Source: Salegentibacter agarivorans
GTDB lineage: Bacteria > Bacteroidota > Bacteroidia > Flavobacteriales > Flavobacteriaceae
Assembly: GCF_900113135.1 (NCBI RefSeq)
Contig: NZ_FOOH01000004.1
Span: forward strand, 62,001-126,000
DNA: 64,000 bases
Reading direction: 5' to 3'
Numbering within the stretch: position 1 is the stretch's first letter; each line of letters opens with the position of its first letter. The notes below the pieces were generated by a model. It was given only the letters and a program-made list of their open reading frames with translations. It searched no databases and was not told the origin of the DNA. Position numbers and translations under genes: made by a program. Of the stretch, positions 47,109 to 57,289 are shown in pieces.

Positions 47109-48671
47109 ATGAAAACGTATCAAATAATAATCTTATTGCTTATAGGAACCCTAACCTGGTCTGCATGTGACAAAGAAGACCTGGTAAACGTTGATGAACC
47201 AAACCATAGAGTAGTCTATACTTCACAAATGGATTTTCAAAACAGAATTCAGGTAAATGATACCATGAGTTTTGGAGATGTTTCCGCAGGGGTAATTTCC
47301 CGTACCTGGACCTTCCCTGAAAATGGGGTTAATGTGATAGATATGACGACTAATTCTTCCACCAACGCGATTGTAAAAGCACTCTTTACGCAGCCTGGTG
47401 AATTTGAAGTTGATCTGCACCAGGTTTATAAAGATAATGCATATGTGGATAACATTTTAAAAGGAAAGGAACTGGATACCACCATTGTAGTCAAAGTTTT
47501 AGATAGTATTAAAATTTCAGTCCAGGCTAATTATTTAAATGAAGATGGTTCCCTGGGAGCAGCACTTACACTCGAGGATATGGCTGAAAATGAACTTGAA
47601 GCCAGTAAATCTGTGAGGTATTCTCTCTCTACCATAGGCGAGCCTGAAGATATTGCCTGGAGCTTTGAAGGTGGTGATCCTTCTAATATTGAAAATGAAA
47701 CTGAAGTTGATGTGAAATACAGAAGAATGGGTACCTATAACTTTCAGGTTGTAGCTTCCAGGGAAAGACCATTTGGCGCAGATACACTTTCTTTTACTGA
47801 CTTTATAAAAGTGATACCCTCGTCAGATCCGGTAACATTAGATGCCGTTATAGAAGAAGACGGGGCTATTGCCCTTCACTATAGTAGAGAAATGGATCCA
47901 ACAAGCCTAAGATCCGGTGATTTCAGTGTGCAAATCGAAAATAGTGAAACAATTTTGAATCCCTTAGTTGCCAATGTAAGTATTGACCAAAATCAAGGTA
48001 ATGTGGTTTTATTGGAATTAGAGAATGAGGCCATTTATAACGATGATACGGTTACTGTATCTTATACCCCTGGAATCCTCTCAACTTTAGACGGGGTCGC
48101 TGCCGATGCCTTTGAAGGGGAAAAGGTTGTGTTTAGTGGAGAGAATGTTCTAAGCCCTACTGCGTATGATTATAGCTTTGAGAATTCCACGGCCAGCAAT
48201 TGGCCATACTTAGGCTGGGGGGCGCCCTGGGATATGTATGATTTCTCTATTTCTGAAACGCAGTCACAGCTCGGTACGAAAAGCGGTCTTGTGGAACTTA
48301 GACCTTATGGAGGAATGATCATAGGGCATAGGGACGATAATGGCAATAATATCACGTTTCCTATTGAAGCAGATAAAACTTATGAAATTGGAGTGTGGAT
48401 ATATATTGAAGAAATGGGTACAATAGATGAATCTGTAGAGCTACCAAGCCTGAGGTTCTTCTGGAACCCCAATACCAACTGGGCTGTTCAGGGACCAAGT
48501 TTCGATAATTCGTGGCCAGTAGGAGAATGGGTTTATGCCTCTACCCTGGCGGAATTTACTGCAGGTGGGGAATATAGATTTATGATTAGAGGAGCGAATA
48601 CAAAACAAACTGAAGGCATTAAATTCTATATGGATAATATTTCGGTTACCGAAGCCCGCATAAGACCTTAG
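47109..48671 (+). CDS. Surface lipoprotein with PKD-like and carbohydrate-binding-like domains (SusE/F position)
   Basis: A 520-residue lipoprotein (lipobox WSAC20 followed by DKED, a Bacteroidota surface-export signal). The N-terminal PKD-like part (~40-135; GVISRTWTFPENGVN, LFTQPGEFEVDLHQVY) is followed by a second beta domain (~140-235), a bacterial Ig-like domain (~240-345; LHYSREMDPTSLRSGDFSV) and a C-terminal jelly-roll of CBM4/22 type (~350-515; YDYSFENSTASNWPY, YEIGVWIYIEEMG, FYMDNISV). No catalytic motif is visible. Its place directly after SusC1/SusD1 fits a surface glycan-binding protein that holds agar or porphyran for the agarase encoded next. Ligand unproven. Confidence 0.8.
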   Translation: MKTYQIIILLLIGTLTWSACDKEDLVNVDEPNHRVVYTSQMDFQNRIQVNDTMSFGDVSAGVISRTWTFPENGVNVIDMTTNSSTNAIVKALFTQPGEFEVDLHQVYKDNAYVDNILKGKELDTTIVVKVLDSIKISVQANYLNEDGSLGAALTLEDMAENELEASKSVRYSLSTIGEPEDIAWSFEGGDPSNIENETEVDVKYRRMGTYNFQVVASRERPFGADTLSFTDFIKVIPSSDPVTLDAVIEEDGAIALHYSREMDPTSLRSGDFSVQIENSETILNPLVANVSIDQNQGNVVLLELENEAIYNDDTVTVSYTPGILSTLDGVAADAFEGEKVVFSGENVLSPTAYDYSFENSTASNWPYLGWGAPWDMYDFSISETQSQLGTKSGLVELRPYGGMIIGHRDDNGNNITFPIEADKTYEIGVWIYIEEMGTIDESVELPSLRFFWNPNTNWAVQGPSFDNSWPVGEWVYASTLAEFTAGGEYRFMIRGANTKQTEGIKFYMDNISVTEARIRP

Positions 48672-48688
48672 ACGTAATTAATTTTGTT

Positions 48689-48815
48689 AGAGCTTGTTTA
48701 AAAGAATGTTAATAGGTAATCAGGTATTTCCATTAAGCATTAAATAAACCCGAACCATCTAAAATAATGGCGCCAAATTTAGCTATATCAAAAAGCAGGA
48801 TTTTAGACAAGCTCT
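48689..48815. repeat. 127-bp element with 15-bp near-perfect terminal inverted repeats (possible MITE)
   Basis: The arms AGAGCTTGTTTAAAA (48689-48703) and its inverse at 48801-48815 match at 14 of 15 positions and enclose 97 bp with no open frame. The boundaries fall exactly at the repeat ends. No clear target duplication is visible. It separates the SusE-position gene from the beta-agarase. Confidence 0.4.
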
Positions 48816-48834
48816 TTTTAATAATAAGAAAACA

Positions 48835-50046
48835 ATGAAATATCTACATAGTTACTTTTTTTTATCCATCTGTTTATCAATCTTAGCGCTAACAGCTTGT
48901 TCCAATGATGAAGAAAAAGAGCCGGTAACACCTACAACACTAAAAACTAAAACACCTGAGAAAACTTCGGCATATTCTGAGGTTATTACAGGTGGGAGTA
49001 TAATTAAAGGAAATGATGATTTTATCATCTCGGAAAAAGGTATATGTTGGAGCGATAGTGAGAATCCAACTATTGATGACAATACAAAAACAGAGACCAC
49101 AACTTCTTTAGACTATACAATCAGTATAACGGGATTGCAGCCCACCACATCATATTATATAAGAGCCTATATAAATGGCGAAAATCAAACTATTTATGGC
49201 GATGAAAAACAGATCACCACAGATGAAGCACCAAGTGAGGTGTCCTTTTTACCAGACTTAGATGAAAACAAAAAGTGGATAATACAGCCAGAGTTTACAA
49301 ATGAGTTTAATTATAGCGAGGGCAAATCATCACCTGATTTTACTTCAAACTGGCAAGATAGATTTTTTAACGGATGGACCGGTCCTGGCGATACCCGCTA
49401 TAGTGCTTCTCAATCATCTGTAATGGATGGAAAACTTGTGTATAAAGCAAGTATAGAAGAGGATAACAACGGCCAGTCTATTATTAGAACAGGAATAGTG
49501 AGCTCCAAAGAAAAAGTTGGGTTTCCACTATACATGGAGGCACGGGTCAAAATTAGTGAATCCTCACTGGCATCTGCGGTATGGTTACTAAGTGATGATT
49601 CCACACAAGAAATTGACAATTTAGAAGCTTACGGCAATAAATCAAACGACTACTTTTCTAGACGTTTACATTTGAGTCATCATACTTTTATTAGAGATCC
49701 CTTTCAGGATTATCAACCTACTGGAGAAGAAACTTATTATGCTGATGATAAGGGCACGCAATGGGCAGACGACTATCACAATTATGGCGTACTATGGTTA
49801 GACCCTTGGACATTAAAATATTATGTAGATGGAGAACTGGTAAGAGAAACACCCACTAATCAAATAGACCCTAAAGGTTATACCAATGGTACGGGTTTGA
49901 ACAAAGACATGTATTTAATTATAAGTGCGGCGGCACAACCCTGGAGGGAAAACCAAGGAATTAATTATTTTACAGATCCATCCGTATTAGATCCAGAAAG
50001 ATCAACGATGTTAGTAGATTGGGTACGTGTTTACAAACCTGAATAA
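48835..50046 (+). CDS. Beta-agarase, GH16 family, surface lipoprotein
   Basis: A 403-residue lipoprotein (lipobox LTAC22 followed by SNDEEKE, an acidic surface-export signal). An Fn3-like domain (~35-133; ISEKGICWSDSENPT, GLQPTTSYYIRAYI) precedes a GH16 domain (~140-403). The latter closely follows the beta-agarase pattern: EFTNEFNYSE, GWTGPGDTRY, YMEARVKISESSLASAVWLL, TQE259-I-D261-N-L-E264-AYG, HLSHHTFIRDPFQDYQP, LKYYVDGELVRET and MLVDWVRVYKP. It should cut beta-1,4 linkages in agarose at the cell surface, giving neoagaro-oligosaccharides for SusC1/SusD1. A 163-bp gap with a possible MITE separates it from the SusCD operon. This is the best substrate marker in the window. Confidence 0.93.
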   Translation: MKYLHSYFFLSICLSILALTACSNDEEKEPVTPTTLKTKTPEKTSAYSEVITGGSIIKGNDDFIISEKGICWSDSENPTIDDNTKTETTTSLDYTISITGLQPTTSYYIRAYINGENQTIYGDEKQITTDEAPSEVSFLPDLDENKKWIIQPEFTNEFNYSEGKSSPDFTSNWQDRFFNGWTGPGDTRYSASQSSVMDGKLVYKASIEEDNNGQSIIRTGIVSSKEKVGFPLYMEARVKISESSLASAVWLLSDDSTQEIDNLEAYGNKSNDYFSRRLHLSHHTFIRDPFQDYQPTGEETYYADDKGTQWADDYHNYGVLWLDPWTLKYYVDGELVRETPTNQIDPKGYTNGTGLNKDMYLIISAAAQPWRENQGINYFTDPSVLDPERSTMLVDWVRVYKPE

Positions 50047-50204
50047 GTTTAGGTTTTTAATTTTAGAACGTGACAAAAAGAGAACGAATAAAAAACATGG
50101 GAGCGATTTCTTGAATGATAGAAATACAATATCTATAAAATTCAAATCACAGCAAATTCAGAAATAAAACCCATCTTTCAAGTATTTAAAAAGAACCAAA
50201 TTGA

Positions 50205-51893
50205 ATGTACAGCAATTTAAAAAGATATACGTTTAAATTCAGTTCTCTCATAAATCTAATAATTTGGAGAAAGACTCGATATGCCATTTGTTTGTTTTTC
50301 TTTATCCTTTCATATCAGGTTCTATTAGCTGCCCTCCAAGATTCTTCCAATACTTTCGATCCAGAAATTAATAACAATATTGAATTCCCCCAAAATGAAG
50401 AGCCCGATACTGCCATTACAGCATTGAATCTAGCTTACAAGATTTCTATAGACAGGGGCGACACCCTCCCAGCAATATATACTTTACTAAAAAAAGCTGA
50501 TTTTCACGGAAGTAGAGCGAACTATGGCGAAGCTTATGATAATTTTTGGGATGCTCTTTCGCTTGCTGACAAACTTTCAGAGAACACTTTAATAAAAGCT
50601 GAGATCTATCGGGAATTGGGAAGACTTTATAGTTTTTATAAAAGGGAAGAAGAGTCAGAAGCCTATTTGCTAAATTCCTTGAAATTAAAAAAACAACTCT
50701 TAAAAGAAAAAAAAATTGACTCTGCCGATCTGGTCCGGAATTTTTATGCAATAACGGCCACATACCGGGAATGGAACCAGCCTCAAAAGGCCCGGCAGTT
50801 TCTGGATAGTAGTTACACTTATTTCCATGACAAGCCTGGTCAATTACCAAAGGAGTTTTTAGCATTCGAAGAAGCATTTGTACTTTCCCAACTGGGAAAA
50901 CCTGAGGAGGCCTTAGGACTAATGAAAAAATTGCAACCATGGTTTGAAGCTAACCATCCGCATTATCTGGTCTTATTTTATACCTATTTAGGCGATATTT
51001 ATAAACAGCAGGATCAGTCCTTGCAAGGCCAAGATTATTATGAACGGGCAATCAAAACTGCAAACTACTATCAGAAACATCTGGATTTCACACCGTTAAT
51101 ATATGAAAAGCTTTCAGATGTTCAGAAAGAAATGGGAATGTATCAGAAAGCACTTAGCAGCCTTGAAATAGCCAAGGAACTGGATGCTACATTTTTTGAT
51201 AGCAGGAGCAAACGTAATCGGCCAATTTTACTAATAAAAGACGAGTTCAGGGTAGAAAAAGCAAAGCAGCAGGCAGTTATACAACAGCAAAAGCTACTCA
51301 GCTTGGAGCAAAAGAATGAGATAAGCTGGTTACAGAAATTACTGCTTCTTTTTGCCATTATCTTCCTAATTGCAATAGGCATCCTATATTTTAAAAACCT
51401 TCGCTCCAAACATATCGCAGAAAATGAATTCTTACGTAAGAAAAAAGAGCTGGAAATTGAGAAAGCAAACCAGTTGGTAGAACTCAAAAATAAAGAATTG
51501 GCCACCTCGGCATTACAGCTTGTTGAAAAAGATCAATTTGTAAAAGAACTAGAGAAACGATTCAAGGAAACCGATGATGATATAAAGTCTACGGAGGTTA
51601 AATCCATTTTCAAATCTTTATCGCATAATAATAGTCAACACTGGGAGGAATTTAAGTTAAGGTTCACTTCAATAAATGAAAAATTTTATGAAAATTTAAT
51701 TCAATCCTATCCAAACTTAAGCCAGAAAGACCAAAAGATTGCCGCTTTGGTGAAACTAAATTTTTCCAGCAAGGAAATGGCTGGTTTGTTAGGCATATCA
51801 GTACAATCTGTACACACGGCCCGATACCGGCTTCGAAAAAAAATGGGCTTAAAAAGAGATGATAACCTGGAAGAAATAATCTCAGGCTTTTAA
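50205..51893 (+). CDS. TPR-containing membrane regulator with LuxR-type HTH
   Basis: A 562-residue protein. A first hydrophobic segment (~27-45) is followed by TPR repeats (~60-350; ALNLAYKISIDRGDT, EIYRELGRLYSFYKREEESEAYL, YTYLGDIYKQQDQS). A membrane helix (~382-402; LLLLFAIIFLIAIGILYF), a coiled coil (~405-460) and a C-terminal LuxR-type HTH (~500-555; LSQKDQKIAALVKLNFSSKE, LLGISVQSVHTARYRL) complete it. The layout recalls SusR-like regulators that sense sugars in the periplasm and act on DNA in the cytoplasm. It stands between the agarase and the SusC2 operon, and the CATATG repeat starts 3 bp after its stop. It is a second candidate regulator beside the HTCS. Confidence 0.85.
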   Translation: MYSNLKRYTFKFSSLINLIIWRKTRYAICLFFFILSYQVLLAALQDSSNTFDPEINNNIEFPQNEEPDTAITALNLAYKISIDRGDTLPAIYTLLKKADFHGSRANYGEAYDNFWDALSLADKLSENTLIKAEIYRELGRLYSFYKREEESEAYLLNSLKLKKQLLKEKKIDSADLVRNFYAITATYREWNQPQKARQFLDSSYTYFHDKPGQLPKEFLAFEEAFVLSQLGKPEEALGLMKKLQPWFEANHPHYLVLFYTYLGDIYKQQDQSLQGQDYYERAIKTANYYQKHLDFTPLIYEKLSDVQKEMGMYQKALSSLEIAKELDATFFDSRSKRNRPILLIKDEFRVEKAKQQAVIQQQKLLSLEQKNEISWLQKLLLLFAIIFLIAIGILYFKNLRSKHIAENEFLRKKKELEIEKANQLVELKNKELATSALQLVEKDQFVKELEKRFKETDDDIKSTEVKSIFKSLSHNNSQHWEEFKLRFTSINEKFYENLIQSYPNLSQKDQKIAALVKLNFSSKEMAGLLGISVQSVHTARYRLRKKMGLKRDDNLEEIISGF

Positions 51894-51895
51894 AC

Positions 51896-51922
51896 CATAT
51901 GTAGTAAATAAAAAATCATATG
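51896..51922 (+). promoter_or_regulatory. CATATG 21-bp direct repeat (both half-sites exact) upstream of SusC2
   Basis: CATATG at 51896 and at 51917 are exactly 21 bp apart, 115 bp before the SusC2 start. This is the only site with two identical hexamers at the 21-bp spacing. The intervening bases are A-rich, as at the other sites. Confidence 0.6.
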
Positions 51923-52036
51923 ATTTGCAATATCCTTAATTCCAAAAGTACCTTAGAGTAAACAAACGGATATAATTTTTCATTGAAGTATTTTCAGTGA
52001 GTTTTCACTAATTAATAATCATTAAAATTAATTTAT

Positions 52037-55000
52037 ATGAAAAAAGTTTTACTTATAATCCTTTCCTTTTCTTTATTCAATTCACATCTTTTGGCGCAAG
52101 AAGCCCGTATTGAAGTGGACGGAGTAGTTACTGATCCCTCGGGGATGCCTCTTCCCGGAGTTAACGTAATTGAAAAAGGTACCTCCAACGGAGTGGTAAC
52201 CGATTTTGATGGTGAATTCTCGATTGATGTACTCCCTGGAGCTGTCCTAATATTTAGCTATCTCAGCTACGAAACCGCTGAGAGAGAGGTTGATGGGCAG
52301 ACACAATTTAATATTACTCTGGAACCTTCAGCTTCAGCATTGGAAGAAGTGGTAGTTGTGGGGTATGGAACCCAAAAAAGAACTAAAATCACCAGTGCGG
52401 TGAGTAGTGTCGATGATGATTATTTGGAGCAACAACCTACAGCTAATGTTACGCAGGCGCTCCAGGGAAGTGCTGCGGGAGTAACCACTGTTGCTTCAGT
52501 GACCCCCGGAGGCGATGCTGAGATTCGCATTCGAGGTATGGGAACTATAAATAACAATGATCCCCTATGGGTTATAGATGGTGTTTTTGGAGCTCCACCC
52601 CCACCGCCAAACCAAATAAAATCTATTGAAATATTAAAAGATGCAGCTTCTACTGCTATTTATGGTGCAAGAGGTGCAAATGGAGTAATTTTAGTGACTA
52701 CCAAAACTGGAAAAAAAAATCAACCCGCCCAGGTTGAAGTTAGTTTACGGACAGGATTTAATGCACCTTCTGCAAAATATGAATTCATGACAGATCCGCA
52801 ACTACTTGGGCAAATGTTGTGGTTAGAATATACAAATGATGGCCTTCCAACAACTAATCCTCATTACGGAAGTGGATCTGAGCCGATACTCAGTGATTAC
52901 CTTTTCCCTAATGGAGCCTCTATAGGAGATCCAAATGTTGATCCCTCTTTGTACAACCAGCAAACCTACCCCATAACGAGATCAAATTCAATTGGGACAG
53001 ATTGGTTGGAGGAGATTTATCATAACGGAATTATCCAGGATTATAGTTTTTCAGTAAATGGTGGCTCCGATCAAACCACCTATTCCTTCCAAGGTAGTTA
53101 CCTAGATGAAGAAGGAATATTAAAAAACACCTCCTTCCAAAGAGCCAGCTTACGAGCCAATATAGATTCACAATTGAATAACTGGTTGACTATCGGTGAA
53201 CGACTAGGGGTGACTGTATCCCAAGGCAATGGCTGGAGAGGAAATAACAGTCACGAAAATTTATTTAACCAGATATATAAATTGAATCCAATCCTTCCGG
53301 TTTACGATATAGCGGGAAACTATGCAGGTGGCATTGTAGGTGGTTTAGGGTTTGACGGTCCTAATCCGGTAGGGTTTCTAGATAGAAGCAGTTCAAATAG
53401 AAATCGAACTTATGATATAACAAGTAATATTTATGCCCAAATATCGCTTATTGAAGGTTTATCATTTAAAACACTTTTTGGCTACAACGCACGATTACAT
53501 GATTCTTACAACCCTTCTTTTCCAGCATGGGAAAATATAAATGGCGCACGTGGCACAACATTAGGTGAAAGAAGATCGACCAATACTACTTGGAATTGGA
53601 CCAATACTCTAAATTATCAAAAAACTTTCGCAGAAGATCATGATATAGATCTATTAGTAGGAATTGAAGCCATAGAAAGTGATTTTTCATTCATATCCGC
53701 CTCAAGACAGGAATATTTTTCTACAGATCCCGATTTCTTAGTTTTGGATGCTGGAGCCTCTAACCAATTAAATAATGGCAATGGCTCAGAATGGTCTCTG
53801 TTTTCATATTTTACCCGCCTACAATACTCCTTTATCGACCGGTATTTGTTTAACTTCACATTACGTCGAGATGGTTCATCACGATTTGGTGAAAATCATC
53901 GCTATGGGGTATTTCCGGCGGCTTCTTTGGGCTGGATCGTTTCCCAGGAAAATTTTTTAACGGATTCTAATTGGTTAAATTATCTAAAGATAAGAGGCAG
54001 CTGGGGTGAATCTGGTAATGATCAAATTGGTAACTATAATAGTTTTAGTACTTTTACATCGTCACTAGGTAATTCCTACTATGCCATTGGAGGATCCGAT
54101 AACTCAATAACCCAAGGATACCAATCTGCCTCTATAGGAAACCCAAACGCCAAATGGGAAACTACAGTTTCTACGAATATTGCTTTTGATGCTACTTTAT
54201 TTCAGGGACTGGATTTAAGTGTTGACCTTTGGCAGAAAAACACCGAGGATATGCTATTTCCTGTAGCCATTCCCCTTGTATCTGGATCGGCATCCCCGCC
54301 TTCAGTTAATATTGGATCCATGACTAATAAAGGAATAGATATAAGCCTTGGGTTTAAGGATAACTTGTTTAATGGTGAGTTGCAATATAACTTATCCGGT
54401 ACTTTTACCGCTTATAAAAACGAAGTAACTAAACTTTCGAACAATGAAAATGAATTCATTCAAGGTTTTCCTGTTCGCCAACAAGTTTACACAAGAACTG
54501 AGGTAGGACGTGCTTTCCCGGAATATTATGGTTATATCGTGGATGGGATATTTCAAACCCAAGAAGAAGCAGAGGCGCATCCCACAAACGGAACGTATAA
54601 TGAACCGGGAAATTTAAAGATAAGAGATGTAAATGAAGATGGGGTTATAAGTCCCGAAGACCGCACCTATATAGGTAGCCCTCACCCCGATTTCACAACT
54701 GGTTTGAGAATGGGTCTGCAATTTAAAAATTTCGATTTCGCTGCTACTTTTTATGCAAGTGTAGGGAATGACATCGCAAATTATACCAATAGATTCATCC
54801 GTTATGGTGCATTCTCAGGTCCAAATAGTCCCGATAGATTATTTAGATCATGGGGAAGTCCCTATTTACAAAATAATAATGATGCCATTTTTCCCAAAGC
54901 CTCAAGTAGTACTTCGTTTGAACAAAATGCATCCACTGAATATATAGAGGATGGTTCATATTTACGTTTACAGAACCTGCAGCTTGGCTATAACATTCCA

Positions 55001-55210
55001 ACGAATTTGATTTCCTCCTTTAACATTAATGAATTACGCATCTATGCTTTAGCTGCAAATCTCTTTACCATAACAAACTATTCAGGGTTAGATCCTGAAA
55101 TATCAGCCAAACGTGATGGAGGGGTGGCACAGGAAATAGACCGTGGAGTTGACGTGGGAACATGGCCAGTATCTAAGCAATTTATGTTTGGTCTAAACAT
55201 TTCATTTTAA
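52037..55210 (+). CDS. SusC-like TonB-dependent outer-membrane transporter (SusC2)
   Basis: A 1057-residue outer-membrane protein with a leader (to ~HLLAQE). The carboxypeptidase-D-like regulatory domain (~25-108; DGVVTDPSGMPLPGVNVI) precedes the SusC signature EEVVVVGYGTQKRTKITSA. The plug contains VIDGVFGAPPPPPNQIKSIE and DAASTAIYGARGANGVILVTTK, and the barrel ends in GLNISF. The plug loop has a proline-rich insertion absent from SusC1, and the barrels differ widely, so the two transporters probably take different oligosaccharides, for example sulfated against neutral ones. SusD2 follows after 16 bp. The exact CATATG repeat lies upstream, whereas SusC1 lacks it, so the two are probably under different control. 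Confidence 0.96.
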   Translation: MKKVLLIILSFSLFNSHLLAQEARIEVDGVVTDPSGMPLPGVNVIEKGTSNGVVTDFDGEFSIDVLPGAVLIFSYLSYETAEREVDGQTQFNITLEPSASALEEVVVVGYGTQKRTKITSAVSSVDDDYLEQQPTANVTQALQGSAAGVTTVASVTPGGDAEIRIRGMGTINNNDPLWVIDGVFGAPPPPPNQIKSIEILKDAASTAIYGARGANGVILVTTKTGKKNQPAQVEVSLRTGFNAPSAKYEFMTDPQLLGQMLWLEYTNDGLPTTNPHYGSGSEPILSDYLFPNGASIGDPNVDPSLYNQQTYPITRSNSIGTDWLEEIYHNGIIQDYSFSVNGGSDQTTYSFQGSYLDEEGILKNTSFQRASLRANIDSQLNNWLTIGERLGVTVSQGNGWRGNNSHENLFNQIYKLNPILPVYDIAGNYAGGIVGGLGFDGPNPVGFLDRSSSNRNRTYDITSNIYAQISLIEGLSFKTLFGYNARLHDSYNPSFPAWENINGARGTTLGERRSTNTTWNWTNTLNYQKTFAEDHDIDLLVGIEAIESDFSFISASRQEYFSTDPDFLVLDAGASNQLNNGNGSEWSLFSYFTRLQYSFIDRYLFNFTLRRDGSSRFGENHRYGVFPAASLGWIVSQENFLTDSNWLNYLKIRGSWGESGNDQIGNYNSFSTFTSSLGNSYYAIGGSDNSITQGYQSASIGNPNAKWETTVSTNIAFDATLFQGLDLSVDLWQKNTEDMLFPVAIPLVSGSASPPSVNIGSMTNKGIDISLGFKDNLFNGELQYNLSGTFTAYKNEVTKLSNNENEFIQGFPVRQQVYTRTEVGRAFPEYYGYIVDGIFQTQEEAEAHPTNGTYNEPGNLKIRDVNEDGVISPEDRTYIGSPHPDFTTGLRMGLQFKNFDFAATFYASVGNDIANYTNRFIRYGAFSGPNSPDRLFRSWGSPYLQNNNDAIFPKASSSTSFEQNASTEYIEDGSYLRLQNLQLGYNIPTNLISSFNINELRIYALAANLFTITNYSGLDPEISAKRDGGVAQEIDRGVDVGTWPVSKQFMFGLNISF

Positions 55211-55226
55211 CCTTAAAAAATTAATT

Positions 55227-56981
55227 ATGAAAGATTTTATAAAAAAACTAGGTTTCGTTACTTGCATATTGTTGATGATGAATGCATGCGATAAGGATTT
55301 TCTTGAAAAAAATCCGAAAGGAACAGTTAATGAAAACAATTTAGTTAATGAGGATGGAATAAAAGCGCTGCTTATAGCTACTTATGCAGTTCTTGATGGA
55401 TATGTGAGTGGTGAAAATCCTAGTGGTAATCAGGGAGAAGCCTCTGGTATAAATTGGGTATGGGGTGATGTGCCTTCCGATGATATACACCGCGGTGATC
55501 ACCCTGGCGGTTGGACTCAAATAAACGATATTGAAAGATATGAAGTTAGACCGGATAATGAATGGTTGACTGGTGCCTGGGGAGTAAATTATGAAGGTGT
55601 ATCTCGTGCCAATGATGTATTGAAGGCGCTAGAAAATGCAGGTGAAACCTTGCCAACAGAAAAAGCAAAACAAATAGAAGCAGAAGCCAAGTTTTTAAGG
55701 GCGTGGTATCATTTTCAGTTGAGAATTAAATTTGAGAAAATACCTTATATCACTGAAAATGTAGATCCTCTTACTGTGTCTAATGATCGTGAAGTTTGGG
55801 ATGAAATTGAAGCAGATCTTCAATACTCCATTACCAATTTGAATCCCGCCCCTGATGAATTAGGTAGAGCATCGAAATGGGCCGCTAAAGCATTTATGGC
55901 AAGAGTACACTTGTTCCAAAATGAATTCACTGAAGCTAAACCATTATTAGATGATATTATCAATAATGGTCCGTTTCAATTAGAATCGCACTTTTATAAT
56001 AATTTTGATGAAGAACACCAGAATAATGGTGAGAGCATCTTTGAAATTCAGTATTCCGTAAACGATGGTGCCGGTGTAGATAATTCGGGTATAGACCATC
56101 AAACTCTATATCCCAGAGGACCAGATGTCGGCCTTTGCTGTGCTTACAGTGCCCCTACCTTTGATTTGTTTAATGCTTTCAAGGTTAATGAGGAAGGTCT
56201 TCCTATGCTAGATAATTTTCGAGACAACCTACTTCTGGAAGACTATGGAATCTTAGATACAGAGAATTTTACGCCAACCGATCATTACTTAGATCCTCGG
56301 GTAGATTGGACTATAGGAAGACGAGGTATCCCCTTTTTAGACTGGGGGCCTATGAGTGGTAGTGACTGGATGCAAGATCAATTAAATATGGGGCCTTTCC
56401 TGAATAAAAAAATCATGTTCTATAAAGAAAATTTGGGTGAAATTTCAACCCAATCTAGTTATTGGGCTTCAGGTGTCAATGGAAATAATTTTCGGGTACT
56501 AAGACTAGGTCATGTACTGATGTGGAGAGCAGAAGTTGCTGTGGAAGAAAACGATTTAGCTACTGCTCTTTCTTTAGTGAATCAAATCCGTCAGAGAGCT
56601 GCAGATGATGTTGTGATGGGTAAGGTTACCAATACTAAGTTTGGTTCTGATGATCAAATAGAAGTTGATCCAACAAAACCTGCTGCCAATTACAAATTAA
56701 GCTTATATCCATCGTTCCCTAGTCAGGAATATGCGAGAAAAGCGGTGCGGTTCGAGATGCGTCTCGAATTTGCACTTGAAGGAATGCGATTTTATGATCT
56801 GGTCCGTTGGGGGACTGCTGAGTCAACATTAAATACTTATTTAAGTAAAGAACTTGAAAATGGAAGATTACCATGGCTAAATGGTGCGGTTTTTAATGCC
56901 GAACAAGATGACCATTGGCCAATTCCTCAAGTACAAATTGATTTACAAAATGGGGTATTAACACAAGATCCGGCTTATTAG
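55227..56981 (+). CDS. SusD/RagB-like surface glycan-binding lipoprotein (SusD2)
   Basis: A 584-residue lipoprotein (lipobox MNAC21 followed by DKDF). SusD features are ALLIATYAVLDGYV, QIEAEAKFLRAWYHFQLRIKFEKIPY, RASKWAAKAFMARVHLFQNEF, and the C-terminal NFRVLRLGHVLMWRAEVAVEE, RFEMRLEFALEGMRFYDLVRWG and WPIPQVQIDLQNGVLTQ blocks. It pairs with SusC2. It resembles SusD1 only in the common family framework, consistent with a different ligand. It ends the operon; an inverted repeat follows 49 bp later. Confidence 0.95.
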   Translation: MKDFIKKLGFVTCILLMMNACDKDFLEKNPKGTVNENNLVNEDGIKALLIATYAVLDGYVSGENPSGNQGEASGINWVWGDVPSDDIHRGDHPGGWTQINDIERYEVRPDNEWLTGAWGVNYEGVSRANDVLKALENAGETLPTEKAKQIEAEAKFLRAWYHFQLRIKFEKIPYITENVDPLTVSNDREVWDEIEADLQYSITNLNPAPDELGRASKWAAKAFMARVHLFQNEFTEAKPLLDDIINNGPFQLESHFYNNFDEEHQNNGESIFEIQYSVNDGAGVDNSGIDHQTLYPRGPDVGLCCAYSAPTFDLFNAFKVNEEGLPMLDNFRDNLLLEDYGILDTENFTPTDHYLDPRVDWTIGRRGIPFLDWGPMSGSDWMQDQLNMGPFLNKKIMFYKENLGEISTQSSYWASGVNGNNFRVLRLGHVLMWRAEVAVEENDLATALSLVNQIRQRAADDVVMGKVTNTKFGSDDQIEVDPTKPAANYKLSLYPSFPSQEYARKAVRFEMRLEFALEGMRFYDLVRWGTAESTLNTYLSKELENGRLPWLNGAVFNAEQDDHWPIPQVQIDLQNGVLTQDPAY

Positions 56982-57029
56982 GTTGAACATATTTCTAATC
57001 CCTGTATAGATGACCTTTTTTTCAGATTT

Positions 57030-57078
57030 ACAGCCTTATATGAACTTTGTAGATAATCTTGGTGAATGATAAGGCTGT
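57030..57078 (+). terminator. Perfect 10-bp inverted repeat after SusD2
   Basis: ACAGCCTTAT (57030-57039) and ATAAGGCTGT (57069-57078) flank a 29-nt loop, 49 bp after the SusD2 stop. It could end or protect the SusCD2 transcript. The remainder of 56982-57454 holds only the two regulatory repeats listed separately. Confidence 0.4.
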
Positions 57079-57289
57079 TCATTTGGGAATTGCATTCCTC
57101 TGAATTTAGAAATGATATTAGCTAATTAAAACAAGCGTGTGATGATAAATATGATGTCTACTTTTCTTTTTACTGTTCTTTTAGTATCACAAGTATTTAG
57201 AAATCCATAGATATTCTCTCACTGCCGCTTCAAAAAAACGGATTCATAAGAGATAATAATCTGCCGTTAACAATCTCAGATATTTGAAC

